Origin: Amorphophallus konjac
Taxonomy: Eukaryota > Streptophyta > Magnoliopsida > Alismatales > Araceae
Assembly: GCA_022559845.1 (NCBI GenBank)
Contig: CM040117.1
Coordinates: 10,254,856 to 10,318,855 of the forward strand
DNA length: 64,000 nt
Reading direction: 5' to 3'
Below, piece by piece: positions 11,755-21,994 of the stretch (its first letter is position 1; the number at the start of each line of letters is the position of its first letter). Both the position numbers and the translations under genes were made by a program. A model generated the notes under the pieces. It was not told the DNA's origin, did no database searches, and was given only the letters and a program-made list of their open reading frames with translations.

Positions 11755-14671
11755 TGACCGTTGATATTTGAGGGGTGCGAAGACATTCTAGGGGGAGGGG
11801 GCTTTCGGAAGTGCAAAGGGAGGGGGGGTCCAGCAGTGGTGCAGGGGGAAAGGGGGGGGTCCAACAGTGGTGCAGGGGGAGGGGGGATCTGGTAGGCCGG
11901 GGGGGGGGAACTCTGGCAACGGGCGCAAGGGGGAGGGGGGCTCCGAGAGTGCAGGGGGAGGCCTGGTTGGGGCTGCAGATGGATGACGGCGGTGGCACGA
12001 TCGTCAGACAGCGGTGATTGCGATGGCACGTCCGCCGATCTCTGAGGTGGGCGAAGGCCTTCTGTAGGTCGGCGGTGACACAGGGGGAGGGGGCCTTCGA
12101 CAGTGCAAAGGGAGGGGGGGTCCAGCAGTAGTGTAGCGGGGGGGGGGGGGGGGCATCGAGAGTGCAGGGGGGGTGTCTCGCAGTGGCGCAGGGGGAGGGG
12201 GGGTCCGGCAGTGGCGCAGGGAGAGGGGGCTCCGGTAGGGCACATGGGGTGGGGTGGGGTGGGGTGGGGATCCCACAGTGCAGGGGGAGGGGGGTCCGGC
12301 AGGGGTAGTGCCTCTCGTGTCGGAGCTGTTTCTCAGCCTCAGCCATCTCTAGGGCAGAGTCCATGGCCTTGGCCACAACGTCAATGTTCTAGGGGTTAAC
12401 CTGGATGGCGCTGCTCCGGGAGGGGGAGCAGTCGATGAACTCTGACACCACCAGCATGCTTTTCTTGGGCACTGGTGGGCTCAGGCCCAGCGCCTTGTCG
12501 AGCTTCACATTGCCCTGTTGGGCGATGACGTGCTCGTAGGGGGTCAGGTTCATGCCATCCTGGATGGCCATCACCAGGCAGCACTCAGCGGTAACGTAGT
12601 GGGCCATTCGCTTGTAGAACTGTAGGGGGTCGTCGATGAGGATGATGGGGCTGTATCTAGGGAGGTCAAAGGTCTCGTTGATGCGCTTGGCCATAGAGTA
12701 GGTCTCGGCCTGGACCTCCCAGATGTCCTTGCCCCGGGCCCGGGCGAGGATCTTGATGCTCACAGTGTGGTTGTAGTACTCAAGGTTGATGTAGCCACAC
12801 TTGGACTTGTAGGAGAGGCCCAGCATCCGGCCACTAGCAGGAGAGGAAGTGGCGGGCGTAGTAGGGGTGGAAGCCAATGAGGTCTGCGTTCAGCAGCGCC
12901 TGGAGGAGCTCCTCCTGCGTCGGCAGCGTGCGGTAGATCTTGGAGGATGGGGAGGGGCTGTGCAGGAAGAAGCCCATCTTCACCCGGTTGAAGCGCTTGC
13001 GCAGGAAGGTGGGAAGCACCATGAGGTGGTAGTCATGCACCTAGACGTAGTCATTGTCGGGGTTGATCACCTCCCTTGTGCCGCAATGGTAAAGTGGAAA
13101 CATTTATGTTTTTTAGGTAACTTAGGATAAATAGGAAGTTTTTGGCAAATAACCCCTAAAGTATAGTGTATATCTGAAAACCCCCTTTAGAATGAATATA
13201 TGTAAGCCTCACCACGCATATGGTAGAAGTTACACAGGTACCCACTGCGGGTTCATCAAAACAGGGGTTATTTACATACAGTGAACATATAGGGCCAGTT
13301 TGATAACCGAACAACCCCGGTTTGGATGGTGTAACCGGGGTGGATCGAGTTGTTCATGTTTGGGTCATTAAGCATAACCGGGGTTGGGTAGGGGTTTTCA
13401 TGGGTTTTTTTCATTCGATGGGGAGGTGGCGAATACCCCACCCAAGCCCGGTTAAGGGTTGGGGGCGGACATGCTACCCTGGGTGGCATACCTGACCCCA
13501 CCCTAACTGGGAAACAAAGTCGCCCATATGGAATTATGTACTACTTGTCCTGGGATCTTTCAAAGGACATGGTCTTTCAGGGAATTGCAAAATCCCTAAA
13601 TATGTGCAACCTTTTGAGATCATGTTTAAAGGAATAGGATATGTGGGAGAATTCTTGGCAAATTAAATTTTATTTCAAGTACGCATGATGGCACTCAAAT
13701 CTGGAAAGCAGATAACTTCAAAAAATAAACGAGAAATGCTATGGTGCCACATTTTTTGCCATATCCTTTTCCTGCCACCCAATTTGAAAATTAGATGGCA
13801 AGAAATGTGAACTTAAGTTTGGTGTTCCCTAGCTTGGGAGCACTGAATTGAAGTTATTCAATGAAATTGGATGACTGATCTGACAATGGCAAAAAAAAGT
13901 GGTAAAAGGTGTGGCACCATAGCATTGCTCAAACTAGAATATGCAGTGACTTATTTGTGATTAAGAATTTTCTTTTCTGTACTTGTTTTGTCCGGTGTAT
14001 AATTACGCAGGTGAGACTAGTGATAGTTCATTGTGCCCATTTCTGTTGTAGGTTTGAGTCAAAAGAACTGGAATATCAGTTTTCTGTGATCTATTTTTAG
14101 TGTGAAAATGTTGTTTCAAACTTTCAACTATCTTGCAAGCCGTGTGGCTAGCTTTCAACTATTTGCCAGAATTCTCTTCCTATTATTTCAATAGCTAACA
14201 TGCCAGTTAATGCCAAAACACATCTTTGGAAGAAAAGTTTGTCATTTTGACTTTCCACGTGCCGTTGCAGTAATTTGCAAGATTTGGTGTTATTTCAGTG
14301 CAATCCTTTTTCCTTTTCTGTATTCCTGTTAGCTTACACCCATGTGCCACCTTTTTCACAGAATCGGTGTTGAGACTGGCGATTGCGACCAGAGAGATGT
14401 TGAAGGGCTGATGTGCAGTCTGTCAATGTTCATGGACGTGGATAGAACAGGGAAAAGTGGTCTTCCTGTTCAGTTCGCTGCTGTTGATGCTTTGCTCAAT
14501 CTTCTCCCTCTAGATTTCGGAGAGATAGTGGAGGGTCCACCTAATGTCTCATTGGTACCTAGTCAAGTTCTTCGTGCAGAACATATCCGCAGATGGTTTC
14601 AACAGCTTGGTGAGGAGCAGAAGGCTGTGTCATTGAGACTTTTCCAGGATTCTAACCTGAAGAAAAGCTGA
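7278..14671 (+). CDS. C-terminal part of a plant MEE22/EMB1611-like protein (3 exons)
   Basis: Three exons join cleanly. Exon 7278-8080 ends in phase 0 before gtatgc. Exon 9628-9740 starts after tcctcag and ends two bases into a codon before gtattt. Exon 14362-14671 starts after ttttcacag, completes that codon as Arg, and ends in TGA. The joined frame is open for about 408 codons. The protein is hydrophobic and helical, resembling stacked HEAT/ARM-like helices (e.g. AGSVILASICTVYDHVDILW, ILTAVHVFASICGVKFF) and ending with LRAEHIRRWFQQLGEEQKAV. I recall this pattern from the C-terminus of Arabidopsis MEE22/EMB1611, a protein needed for embryo and shoot development. That name is from memory and unverified. 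Upstream exons are not visible: a gypsy element occupies 1-5695 and earlier exons would lie beyond it. The intact frame and splice sites argue for a live gene. Confidence 0.7.
8081..9627 (+). other. Intron of MEE22-like gene
   Basis: This is a 1.55-kb intron from GT (8081) to AG (9627), T-rich before the acceptor. Short ORFs inside (for example 8308-8598) show no recognisable protein. I see no clear mobile element in it. Confidence 0.65.
9628..9740 (+). CDS. MEE22-like exon (penultimate)
   Basis: The 113-bp exon reads GWECVHSKIIPQLFTLLESC onward and ends in GQLG plus two bases. It continues the helical pattern of the previous exon in phase 0. Confidence 0.75.
9974..11254. mobile_element. Outer hAT-type non-autonomous element, split by a second hAT
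   Basis: The ends are imperfect inverted repeats: left CTATGTAGTCAGAGGTG, right complement CTATGTTATCAAAGGTG. They are flanked by a perfect 8-bp direct repeat CTCATTGT (9966-9973 and 11255-11262). An 8-bp duplication is the signature of hAT transposition. Without the inner element and its duplicated target, the outer element is about 576 bp. It has no transposase ORF. Confidence 0.75.
10548..11244. mobile_element. Inner hAT-type non-autonomous element (697 bp)
   Basis: The perfect terminal inverted repeats are CAAGGAAGGCA and its complement. They lie inside a perfect 8-bp target duplication GATAACAT (10540-10547 and 11245-11252). The target is the right terminal repeat of the outer element, so this insertion is the younger one. 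Subterminal GGATCGGATCGG motifs are also inverted between the ends. The internal GAAGAAGAA tract (about 10720-10825) creates spurious ORFs. Confidence 0.85.
11701..11749. repeat. (AG)n microsatellite
   Basis: An uninterrupted AG dinucleotide run lies just upstream of the G-rich tract. Confidence 0.95.
11758..12310. repeat. G-rich low-complexity tract with degenerate GGGGGAGGGG units
   Basis: The + strand repeats runs such as agtgcagggggaggggggtcc at irregular 30-60 bp spacing. The long proline-rich frames on the - strand (11580-12376) are by-products of this composition. The tract runs straight into the 3' end of the TPS pseudogene. Confidence 0.7.
12311..13078 (-). pseudogene. Fragment of class II trehalose-6-phosphate synthase, antisense in intron
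   Basis: Two - strand frames carry the glycosyltransferase-20 domain of plant class II TPS. One has VHDYHLMVLPTFLRKRF, KMGFFLHSPSPSS and LNADLIGFH. The other has RMLGLSYKSKCGYINLEYY, GKDIWEVQAETYSMAKRINE and KSMLVVSEFI. These enzymes or regulators belong to trehalose-6-phosphate metabolism. The copy is dead. The Trp before HDYHLM is a TAG stop, a frameshift separates the two parts near 12834, and about 60 residues expected between TVSIKIL and ARARGKDI are missing. A further stop precedes NIDVVAKAMDSALEMAE. The 5' edge is near 13078. No introns or terminal repeats identify how it was captured; class II TPS genes carry this domain in one large exon. Confidence 0.85.
13292..13525. mobile_element. 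Small TIR element (GGGCCAGTTTGATAA-type ends)
   Basis: The left end GGGCCAGTTTGATAACC and the complement of the right end GGGCGACTTTGTTTCCC are imperfect inverted repeats. They are flanked on both sides by ATAT. Similar ends occur at 39477-39667. The superfamily is not resolved. Confidence 0.5.
13735..13926. mobile_element. 192-bp MITE with perfect 16-bp TIRs
   Basis: The first 16 bases (AATGCTATGGTGCCAC) are the exact reverse complement of the last 16. Looser inverted similarity continues inward (TTTTTTGCCAT). No target duplication is obvious, so the superfamily is open. Confidence 0.7.
14362..14671 (+). CDS. MEE22-like last exon
   Basis: The exon starts after ctttttcacag. Its first base completes the Arg codon split over the 4.6-kb intron. 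It then reads IGVETGDCDQRDVEGLMC onward to a TGA stop at 14669-14671, without interruption. Confidence 0.8.
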
Positions 14672-16164
14672 TACGTTTCTCGAGGTGCACCATGCGCTTC
14701 CTGCTTCAATCAAATACAAGTTGCCAGTGATTTGGGCCACTTGTTGGGGGGGGGGGGGGACGTCATTCGAAAGGGCCAGCAACTTCTGCCACTTTGAGTT
14801 TGATACCATGCAGTTCCCCCACTTTACACTGCTGTTGCCCGCATTGCCAATTTTACAACCAGAAGGTCCGGTGGTGAAAAGGAGATTTTGTAGGTGCCAA
14901 TGTAAGTTTAATTTTTTTTTGCGAATGAGCTAGTTGTTGTCTAAGAAATATTATCCTTTTCCCATGTGTTATGAGATCATGGGAAACAAACCCACTGAGT
15001 TCTAGAATTATAGGTTTCTTCTTCCACAGATCCCCCCCCCCACCATCAAAATGGATTAGCCAAGAGCAAAATAATCTCGGCCTTGATTGCTCTAAAACAC
15101 AGAAAGATGAATGAGCAGTTTATGAATGATAATTAAACAATGTCTGGAGCAAAATAATCTCTGCCCAATCTCACTATTCATAGGGTTGGAGTTTTAATTT
15201 GATCTTTACGTCACGTCATCCGGTGACGTGACCGACACACTAAGTTAATTAGACGTGGAGGTCATTCAAAAATAAATTAATAAATAAATTAGTAGTGTTA
15301 CATGTGTAACATCTCGAGGTGTAATATAATTACTCAGGGTGTTGCACTGAGCATTACTCTTGTATGGGATAGTTCCGTGTGTTAAAACCCGAGCTCTATA
15401 TTGCAGATTCTCATAAACCCAAAGAAGTAGATAATACACAATTTCACTGGAGGAGAAGATGGCAACTGGATGGATACCTGGGCTGGGACTCAGCAACCTG
15501 TCAAAAATTTCGATGGCCCACAGAGTGAACAGCATGCTCTCCATGAGTGAGTTTAAGAAGAGAAGAGCTTGGACATCCAAAGTAGTGGTCATTTAGAATG
15601 TTGTCATTAGGTATGCTAAAATATGGATTAGAGTGGAAGAGTTGGGGGCCTATGAGGCGTTGTCTACGCCCAACAAGTCTCTCCTGCAAGAGGCCACAGT
15701 TTCAGAAACAAGGGCCAATGACACCTATCAGACTCATCATAAAATCTCATAATTAAATAAAAGGCTAAACTGTGCAGAAAACAGCTATGGATCAGATCAA
15801 TTAGAATAGTACACATCTTGGATGTGCAATAAGTTTTCTTCTTTTTTTTCTTTTTAAATATGGTGAGATGAGAGTCCACCTCATCTATCCATCCGTACAA
15901 CTCAACAATCACATCAGACGGCCCAAAAAAATTAAAGAAATAAAGAACAACCCAAAAAATTATGTGGGCCCAATAAGCAGGTGGACCGTATCGACGGATA
16001 GATGAGGTGGGCCCCCACCTGACCATCTTTAAGCAAAGAAACGAGAAAACTTACTGCACACTCAAAGCGTGTAATGACTTCAGCCTCCAAGTTGGACGAG
16101 ATGTCATAGGGGGCTCTGCAAAAGCAAAGATCAATTTTGTTGTCGAGTAGTTCATGGGAACTCT

Positions 16165-16193
<29 letters not shown>
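16165..16193. repeat. Poly-C run (29 C)
   Basis: A homopolymer of about 29 C. Its exact length is likely unreliable in any assembly. Confidence 0.9.
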
Positions 16194-16195
<2 letters not shown>

Positions 16196-19100
16196 ACCCT
16201 GCAACACCTCTACTTCTTTTGAATGCACCGCGGTACGGGCTAATTAAGAAGATGCCCAACTGCAGAGTGCACTCTCCTTTGTTTGTCTAGGATTACCATC
16301 CCTCTCCAAATATTGTCATAATTAAAGGTATATATATATCTATACAGTTACTGCATGCATGCATGCACGCATGCACGCACAAAAGTTTTCTTGGTTTTTT
16401 TTCCCCTTGATATCTTTTCTTTCCCTTCGTCTCATTAATTTCTCCCTGGGATGAGATTATGGGTTTGACACTATGCATTACTAATGTTCCGAGGAAAGCT
16501 TAACACAGATGTTAACCAGTGTTTATCATCGTTTTCTGGCGAACAGGGGAACTACAACTTCATCCAGTATCTGTAAAAGCGCACACACAGTCTGGGGAAA
16601 AAAAAACTGAGAGTAGCTGCGGGTGAGTTGGTGGTCTTGATGGAAGATGCTATAACTGCATGGTATCCTTAATCTGAGAGGGGACAAAGCGGATGGGAGC
16701 ATGGAAGCATTCCCTTCCCTTTTTTGTCACCCAGAATATATACCTGATTCTATCCATTCTATTGGGTCTCGCTTGTTTTATAAACAGTGAACATCATGCC
16801 CATGTCTCTGTGTGCAATGGTTCAACACATAGTTAACCAAAGAGTGGGGGGTTTTCTATCCAGTTGCACCTATTTATGCAGCCTTTTATTAAATTATTGC
16901 TGTGTAAAACAATGCCTACTAGCTAGGCCACCTTATCTTCTTCTAATCATTTTTACAAAAGGGGGGGGGAGTGGTGTTCTTGGAATTAGCTGCAAGAACC
17001 GTACATCACACTGTCAATGGCAGTAGTGGCATTTTGTTCATGCACTTCATTTTTACCAGTCCTCAAGATCTGTCAAAGTTTTAGTGTCTCCTTTGATGCA
17101 TGGGCATTGAAACTGGCTGAAGTATTGGACTTTCAGGTGTTTACTAGTACCTTACTTGTGCAAGTTAATTAGAGAACTTAGGTGGACCATGCATATTTTA
17201 CCTTACCAGATGGTAGATCATATTGTGCTTTAGGGAAAAAAGAATAAAGTCCAAAGTTGATGAAATGGCTAGAGTTTTGTTTAGATTCTTCTCTTGGTGG
17301 TGGGTTCTGTATAACAGATACATGGTGGTGATAAATTTGCATACATGGCCTGCCCTGAGAAAGGTAGAGGCAGATGGAAAGCAATGTCACACAAGATGGA
17401 TGGACTGGTTTCCCTTGTCCCCTCCTTGGCTTATTCTTTCTTCCTTTTGCTTTTCTTTTCTTTGACTTGTTATATGATGGGGGTGCAAGTGGGCACATGC
17501 AATTCAATAATATATCCCATGTTATCATGCGGCATGTAGACAAAAGGAGAAAACTCTGGGAACGGAGGGGAGAATATGAACTTTGGAAATTTATGTATGT
17601 TTTCAAACTTCATCTAACTATTATGCTGCTCTTAACATGCATATAGTTTAGTTAGAAAGAATTACTTAATTATCCTTGTTCATTAAAAGTCTTTTTTCTT
17701 AAGGGGGGGAATGGGCAATGTCATATTAAAAATGAACAGATGTCCCAAATCTCTATATATTATTATTTTTAATCTTCAGTTAACCAAGATGGTAAAACCC
17801 CTTCCCAGAATTTGTCTGCCTCTCCATACATAAACTTCTGTAGTAGTTGGCAAATTGAAATCTTAATGAATAACTCTATACCCTTGCAACTTAAACCACC
17901 ATGATGTTATCGGTTTGATCTTTCGGCACATAGGCTCGTTGAACGTTGTGTAAAAATAAGCATATAAAACAAAGATCATGACTGAAGTGGGGTATCAATG
18001 AGATGGTTCTCTGAAGAACACCCAGGCAAAAACAATGGACCAGGGCTAACCCCCCCAATCGGTTCCACTGGCTGCAAACATGTACATTGGATCAGTCCCC
18101 CAGCAAGTTTGATTTTTCTAGCTTTGTGCAAGTAACCCCCTTTGAAGAATCACATACATGTGAGATACACCCCCTAAAATTTGTGTATGAGAAGACCTCA
18201 CGAATGATAATATTATGTGTACCAAGTTCCATCATCATCCGTTGTCCGCCAAGCATCAGGACGTTCTTTACACATGTATGACTTCTTGAGATGGTTTATA
18301 GGAAAAACCCTAAATTATGAATTTCCCTCTTCATCTACCTCTGTTCTAGCAATGTTGCCATGGATTTGAGACACCGGATTTGACTTTGTGGTGCTTTTAC
18401 AAGGGGGCAAATGAGGTGCCTGAAAAGAACGGAAAAAGTTAAGAAACATGCGGACAATTGGACTGAGCATGTACAAAGAAACAACGATCGAAAAAGATGT
18501 CTCTTGTAACTTTAAAAGAAAAAAGAAAAATAATTTCTTTTGTTGATTAAAGATTACTTCTTCTCGTCCATAGTTTATTGTACGTACTCAGTTGATATGC
18601 AATTGATTTATAATGGACAATTAAAGTTAACTTGGTGTTCCTAATATTTGTGTCTCCGCGTGACAAAACCTTCTTCTACGTTATTCTAACACAACCTTGG
18701 TGCCATTTTATACATCATCTTAGAGAAGCCTATTCCGTGGACAAGTTTCGCACTATCCCCACTGGTTGGAAGCGTAAGGAACGATATAACCCTATCAAAA
18801 GTATAATCACATGAAAATCTATCTTCCTTCTATGTATATTTATACGTACATTTCAACCGTATTATCGTTATAATTTGGGGGAAAAAAACTCTCAAAGTAA
18901 ACTCACGGGCGTAACACGTTTTTCGCTTGACTAGTATGCAAGACAAAGCATATGGAGGAACATGTTGCAGGTTTCCCAAGTTCCAGTGAGGGTGGTTCGA
19001 AGAAGATGAAATGATATCTGAACTTTTAAACAAGCTGATCGATCACCAATCGTGTCACACGTATCACCTCAAACGAACGACCTCGTGCAACGGCGGCATC

Positions 19101-19423
19101 ACCTGTCCACCTACCAAAACAGAAGTAAGAAGAAGAGTTCCTCTGAGAAAATACTAACTCTGTGGTTGGCGCACATATCAGACGGGGCAACTCTATGCTA
19201 ATAAGCAAATCTGTCGGAAACTCTAATGTTAGGGAAATCTTAAAGAGCCTCACAATAAAAACGTGTCATAGAAGTAGTGCTTGTGGCCCACATATCATCC
19301 ACACACACACACAGTGGAGATGAGTCCAGTATCTAATGCCGCATTTCTAATCTACATACGGCTTGACATCATGCGACGTGTATGCAACCAAATTACATGG
19401 CACGCAAACATCTCCCGTGCATG

Positions 19424-19432
<9 letters not shown>

Positions 19433-19462
<30 letters not shown>
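19433..19462. repeat. (CT)n microsatellite
   Basis: A CT dinucleotide run directly follows a short C run, just left of the Tourist-like element. Confidence 0.95.
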
Positions 19463-19465
<3 letters not shown>

Positions 19466-19487
19466 GAAATACATTTTTGAACAATTA

Positions 19488-20575
19488 ATAAGGTGTTTAG
19501 GAATAACTTTTTTAAAGAAACTCTTTCTACCTAAAAAATTATGTTATGTCAATTTTTAACTTAAATTTTAAAATTAAAAAAATGATATTATCTGTTCGAT
19601 AAAAGTATAATAATTTTTAAAATTTCTATAAATTTATTTGGGAGAGAGAGAGAGAGTGCACCGAGGGAGAGAGAGAGAGCACCGAGATTTATAGGGTGTT
19701 GGAGAACACTTTAAAAAAAAAACTCTTTCTATCTTAAAAATTATGACACATCAATTTTCTACTTCATTTTTAAAATTAATAAAAAGAGTCTTGTGTTGTT
19801 TGACAAAGCAGTCAGTTTTGACGTCGGAGGAGGGGGGAGGAGGTTGCGAAGGACCACAGGGGGAGGGGGGAGCCGCCGCCGGAGGGGGGGCTGCGGGGGA
19901 GGGGAGGGGAGGGGGAGGGGGGAGCCGCAGGGGGAGGGGGCTGCCGCCGGAGGAGGGCAGAGAGGGCCGCAGGGGGAGGGGAGGGGGGAGCCGCGGGGGA
20001 GGGAGAGGGAGAGGGGGGGCCTGACGGGGAGGGAGGGGGAGCCGCTTGAGAAGGGGGAGGGGGGAGCTGCCGGAGAGGGCCGCAGGGGGAGGGGGGAGCC
20101 GCCGGAGGAGGGGGAGGGGGGAGCCGTGGGGGAGGGAGAGGGAGAGGGAGAGGGGGGATCGCCGCGGCGGAGGGAGAGGGGGGCTGGGGGGGGGATCCGC
20201 CATGGAGGGAGACGGGAGCCTCGCAGGGGGAGGGAGAGGGGGGGTCGCCGCGGGGGAAGGAGAGGGAGAGGGGGGGGCCTGACGGGGAGGGAGGGGGAGG
20301 GGGAACGGCCAGGGGAGGGGGCGGGGACGAGCCGGGGGAGGGGACGCCGGCTGTGGGGGAGAGGGGAGGGGGCGCAGGGGGGAACGAGAGACGAGACTGT
20401 GATTTCAAAAAAAAAATTGGTCGGGAGTTATTATTATTTTTTTGGAAGATTTACATGGGACTAGATCATCTCCCTAAAATTTAGGAGAGACATGCCAAAC
20501 AGGGTTATAAGATCTCATTCTCTTTTTTTTTAAATTAAGAGAAAAAAAGATTAAAAAGTGCAACCAAACACCCCA
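19488..20575. mobile_element. Tourist-like TIR element expanded by a G-rich minisatellite
   Basis: The left end (ATAAGGTGTTTAGGAATA) and the complement of the right end (TGGGGTGTTTGGTTGC) form a weak inverted pair of the GGTGTTTGG type. A TTA trinucleotide lies on each side (19485-19487 and 20576-20578), as expected for PIF/Harbinger Tourist elements. The interior is dominated by GA-rich and G-rich repeats. A related but differently expanded copy ends near 39110, with matching terminal sequence (gagagaaaaaaaattaaaaa then caaccacacaccc). Confidence 0.5.
19816..20398. repeat. G-rich minisatellite (GGGGGAGGGGGGAGCCGC-like units)
   Basis: About 580 bp of the + strand is built from degenerate units of G runs, GA and GCCGC. 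Long open frames exist on both strands (for example 19793-20464 + and 19812-20408 -). They encode only Gly/Arg or Pro/Ser repeats and are composition artefacts. The many G tracts give strong potential for G-quadruplexes on the + strand. Confidence 0.85.
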
Positions 20576-20578
20576 TTA

Positions 20579-20864
20579 AGCTGCATTTGGCGTCAAAATG
20601 GGGCGTTGCTTTCTACATATAATCTGGCGACAGCATTTAATCCCCATCAAATGTGTCAGCGGTTATTGGCTTACTTGCAAAGCAAATTATGACAGCGGAG
20701 AGAGAACTCCACACAAAAATGAGCCCTCTTCAAAATCTTTCAAAGTAACCACAGAGTGAATTCGGAAGATTTTAAATGATGAAAAATCTAACAATAACTG
20801 CACATGTGTACGGTGTTTGGATTATGCATGAAAGCCATAAGAAAGAGTGCTGCCAAACGCAGCC
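20579..20864. mobile_element. Tourist-like MITE (286 bp, TTA duplication)
   Basis: The ends AGCTGCATTTGGC and the complement of GCCAAACGCAGCC are near-perfect inverted repeats. TTA flanks both sides (20576-20578 and 20865-20867). It sits end to end with the larger element on its left and interrupts an LRR coding fragment on its right. Confidence 0.7.
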
Positions 20865-20978
20865 TTAATCCTCGTACGCGACAGGTTCAGGTGCCGAAGC
20901 TGTTTCGCCTTGCCGATCCCTCCCGGGAGTTCTTCTATCGTGGTGTTGGACAAATCCAGGACGCAGAGTGCAGGCATC
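20865..20978 (-). pseudogene. LRR fragment of an NBS-LRR resistance gene
   Basis: Read on the - strand after an AG that follows a pyrimidine-rich tract, one frame gives MPALCVLDLSNTTIEELP, then GGIGKAKQLRHLNLSRT. This is the typical leucine-rich repeat just after the NB-ARC domain of CC-NBS-LRR proteins. The frame is cut at the Tourist-like MITE (TTA at 20865), and no NB-ARC domain is seen upstream. It is a short relic. Confidence 0.6.
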
Positions 20979-21179
20979 CTGTCGAAACAAATTTAAAGAA
21001 GACGAAGGAAAAAAAATAAAAACATTGGGAAGGGAGAGTGTTCCATCGACCATTTCCCTTTTTCTTTTCAACTCTCGTCATCCCGTCAACGTCTGGAGAA
21101 GAGATGTGAATGCAGCATGGGATAGAAGGAAAGAGGAAGTAGCTATAGCTTAGAAGAACATGCAGAAGAACAAGGTAAT

Positions 21180-21799
21180 TGTTAATAGGTGGTGCCCATT
21201 GGGGCCAACTGCCCATGTGCTGCGGAGCAGGCATGCACACGCGCACGCTCGTGATGGTGCCACGCGGCACCATCCGCAGAGGCCACCTCTTCACCGCCTC
21301 TCCCGTTCGCACCGCCCCCACTTTCACCTCCCCTGGGTAGATATTTCCATATGCTTTCACCTGTATAAAAAGGCAGCTACAGTGAAGCATCGAGACAGAA
21401 CCGTGGGTTGTAAAGGTGAGAAGAGGGGTGGGCAGTAAAAGAAAAAGGCTGTTGTGAGCATAAAAGGTGAGGTAGTGAAAAGTGAAAGAGGGTGTGTGTG
21501 TGCGACTGTGAAGGTGAACGGGAAGAGATTCAGCTCAATGCTAGCGTGAGTCTCGTGAACGGCAAACGGTGAACGGCTCTCGAGTAAAGATAGTGAATTA
21601 AGCTCCGGAGGCACGTCACCTTCGACCTTGGTCTTGGAGTGTGGACGTTTGGAATTGACTCTAGTAGCCACTTCCCGACTCTGCGAGTCAGAGATTTATT
21701 AAGATATATATATATATATTTCCGCTGCGTGGCTAAGATATGTCCTTGCACCTAAAATCTCGTGTTCATTTTGTTATCATATTTTGGGACTAACCAACA
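21180..21799 (+). repeat. Putative 5' LTR of a Ty1/copia element
   Basis: The 3' boundary (CCAACA) is fixed by the primer-binding site one base further on. A TATA box (TATAAAA, 21364-21370) lies within it. The 5' boundary at TGTTAATAGG is only a candidate, chosen because it starts TG. No second LTR is present in the window. Confidence 0.5.
21364..21370 (+). promoter_or_regulatory. TATA box in putative copia LTR
   Basis: TATAAAA preceded by CTG and followed by AGGC. It sits about 430 bp before the LTR end, a normal U3/R position. Confidence 0.5.
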
Positions 21800-21800
21800 C

Positions 21801-21812
21801 TGGTATCAGAGC
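21801..21812 (+). other. Primer-binding site (tRNA-Met type)
   Basis: TGGTATCAGAGC lies one base after the CCAACA end of the LTR and primes minus-strand synthesis on the + strand copy. Confidence 0.85.
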
Positions 21813-21994
21813 AGGGTTCTTCCCTTATATTTTTATTTCTTACCGGGTTAGTCCCGAATATTTTTTATTTCATGTCAATTGCAGCCTGTTTATTTTTCTG
21901 GGTTTGTCCAAGATATGTCAATATTATTCTGTTCATTTATTTTAAGCTCATGTAATTTATCTGCTATTTAGTTATTGTAAAAGGACTGTATAAG

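Larger units (their letters stand above)
9741..14361 (+). other. 4.6-kb TE-rich last intron of MEE22-like gene
   Basis: The intron runs from GT at 9741 to AG at 14360-14361. It contains, in order, nested hAT elements, an (AG)n tract, a G-rich tract, an antisense class II TPS pseudogene and two small TIR elements, all listed separately. Other parts are unremarkable AT-rich intron. Confidence 0.7.
14672..19487. other. Intergenic sequence, no recognisable gene
   Basis: After a short poly-G run (about 14747-14759) I see no gene on either strand. A - strand frame near 16050-16150 ends in FECA just before a consensus donor GTAAGT, but I recognise no protein and find no partner exon. The stretch also holds a TGCATGCATGCA run near 16351 and scattered AT-rich sequence. 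Confidence 0.5.

Noticed and set aside
11580..12376. Two proline-rich - strand frames of 221 and 243 aa
   Set aside because: They translate the G-rich tract and the AG microsatellite. Only the first 24 residues of one belong to real (TPS) coding sequence.
15266..16228. Possible - strand exon group (including a frame ending FECA before GTAAGT)
   Set aside because: One good donor is not enough. No partner exon, start or recognisable family was found.
19793..20464. Long overlapping open frames on both strands (Gly/Arg-rich and Pro/Ser-rich)
   Set aside because: They are produced by the G-rich minisatellite, which lacks stop codons on either strand. No domain or non-repetitive part is present.
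20938..20947. TGTTGGACAA as the 5' end of the copia LTR (mirrors CCAACA)
   Set aside because: It lies inside the LRR coding fragment and would make the LTR include that gene relic; the match is only six bases.
20935..21390. 151-aa - strand ORF
   Set aside because: It crosses the LRR fragment in a wrong frame and extends into the putative copia LTR. No family recognised.
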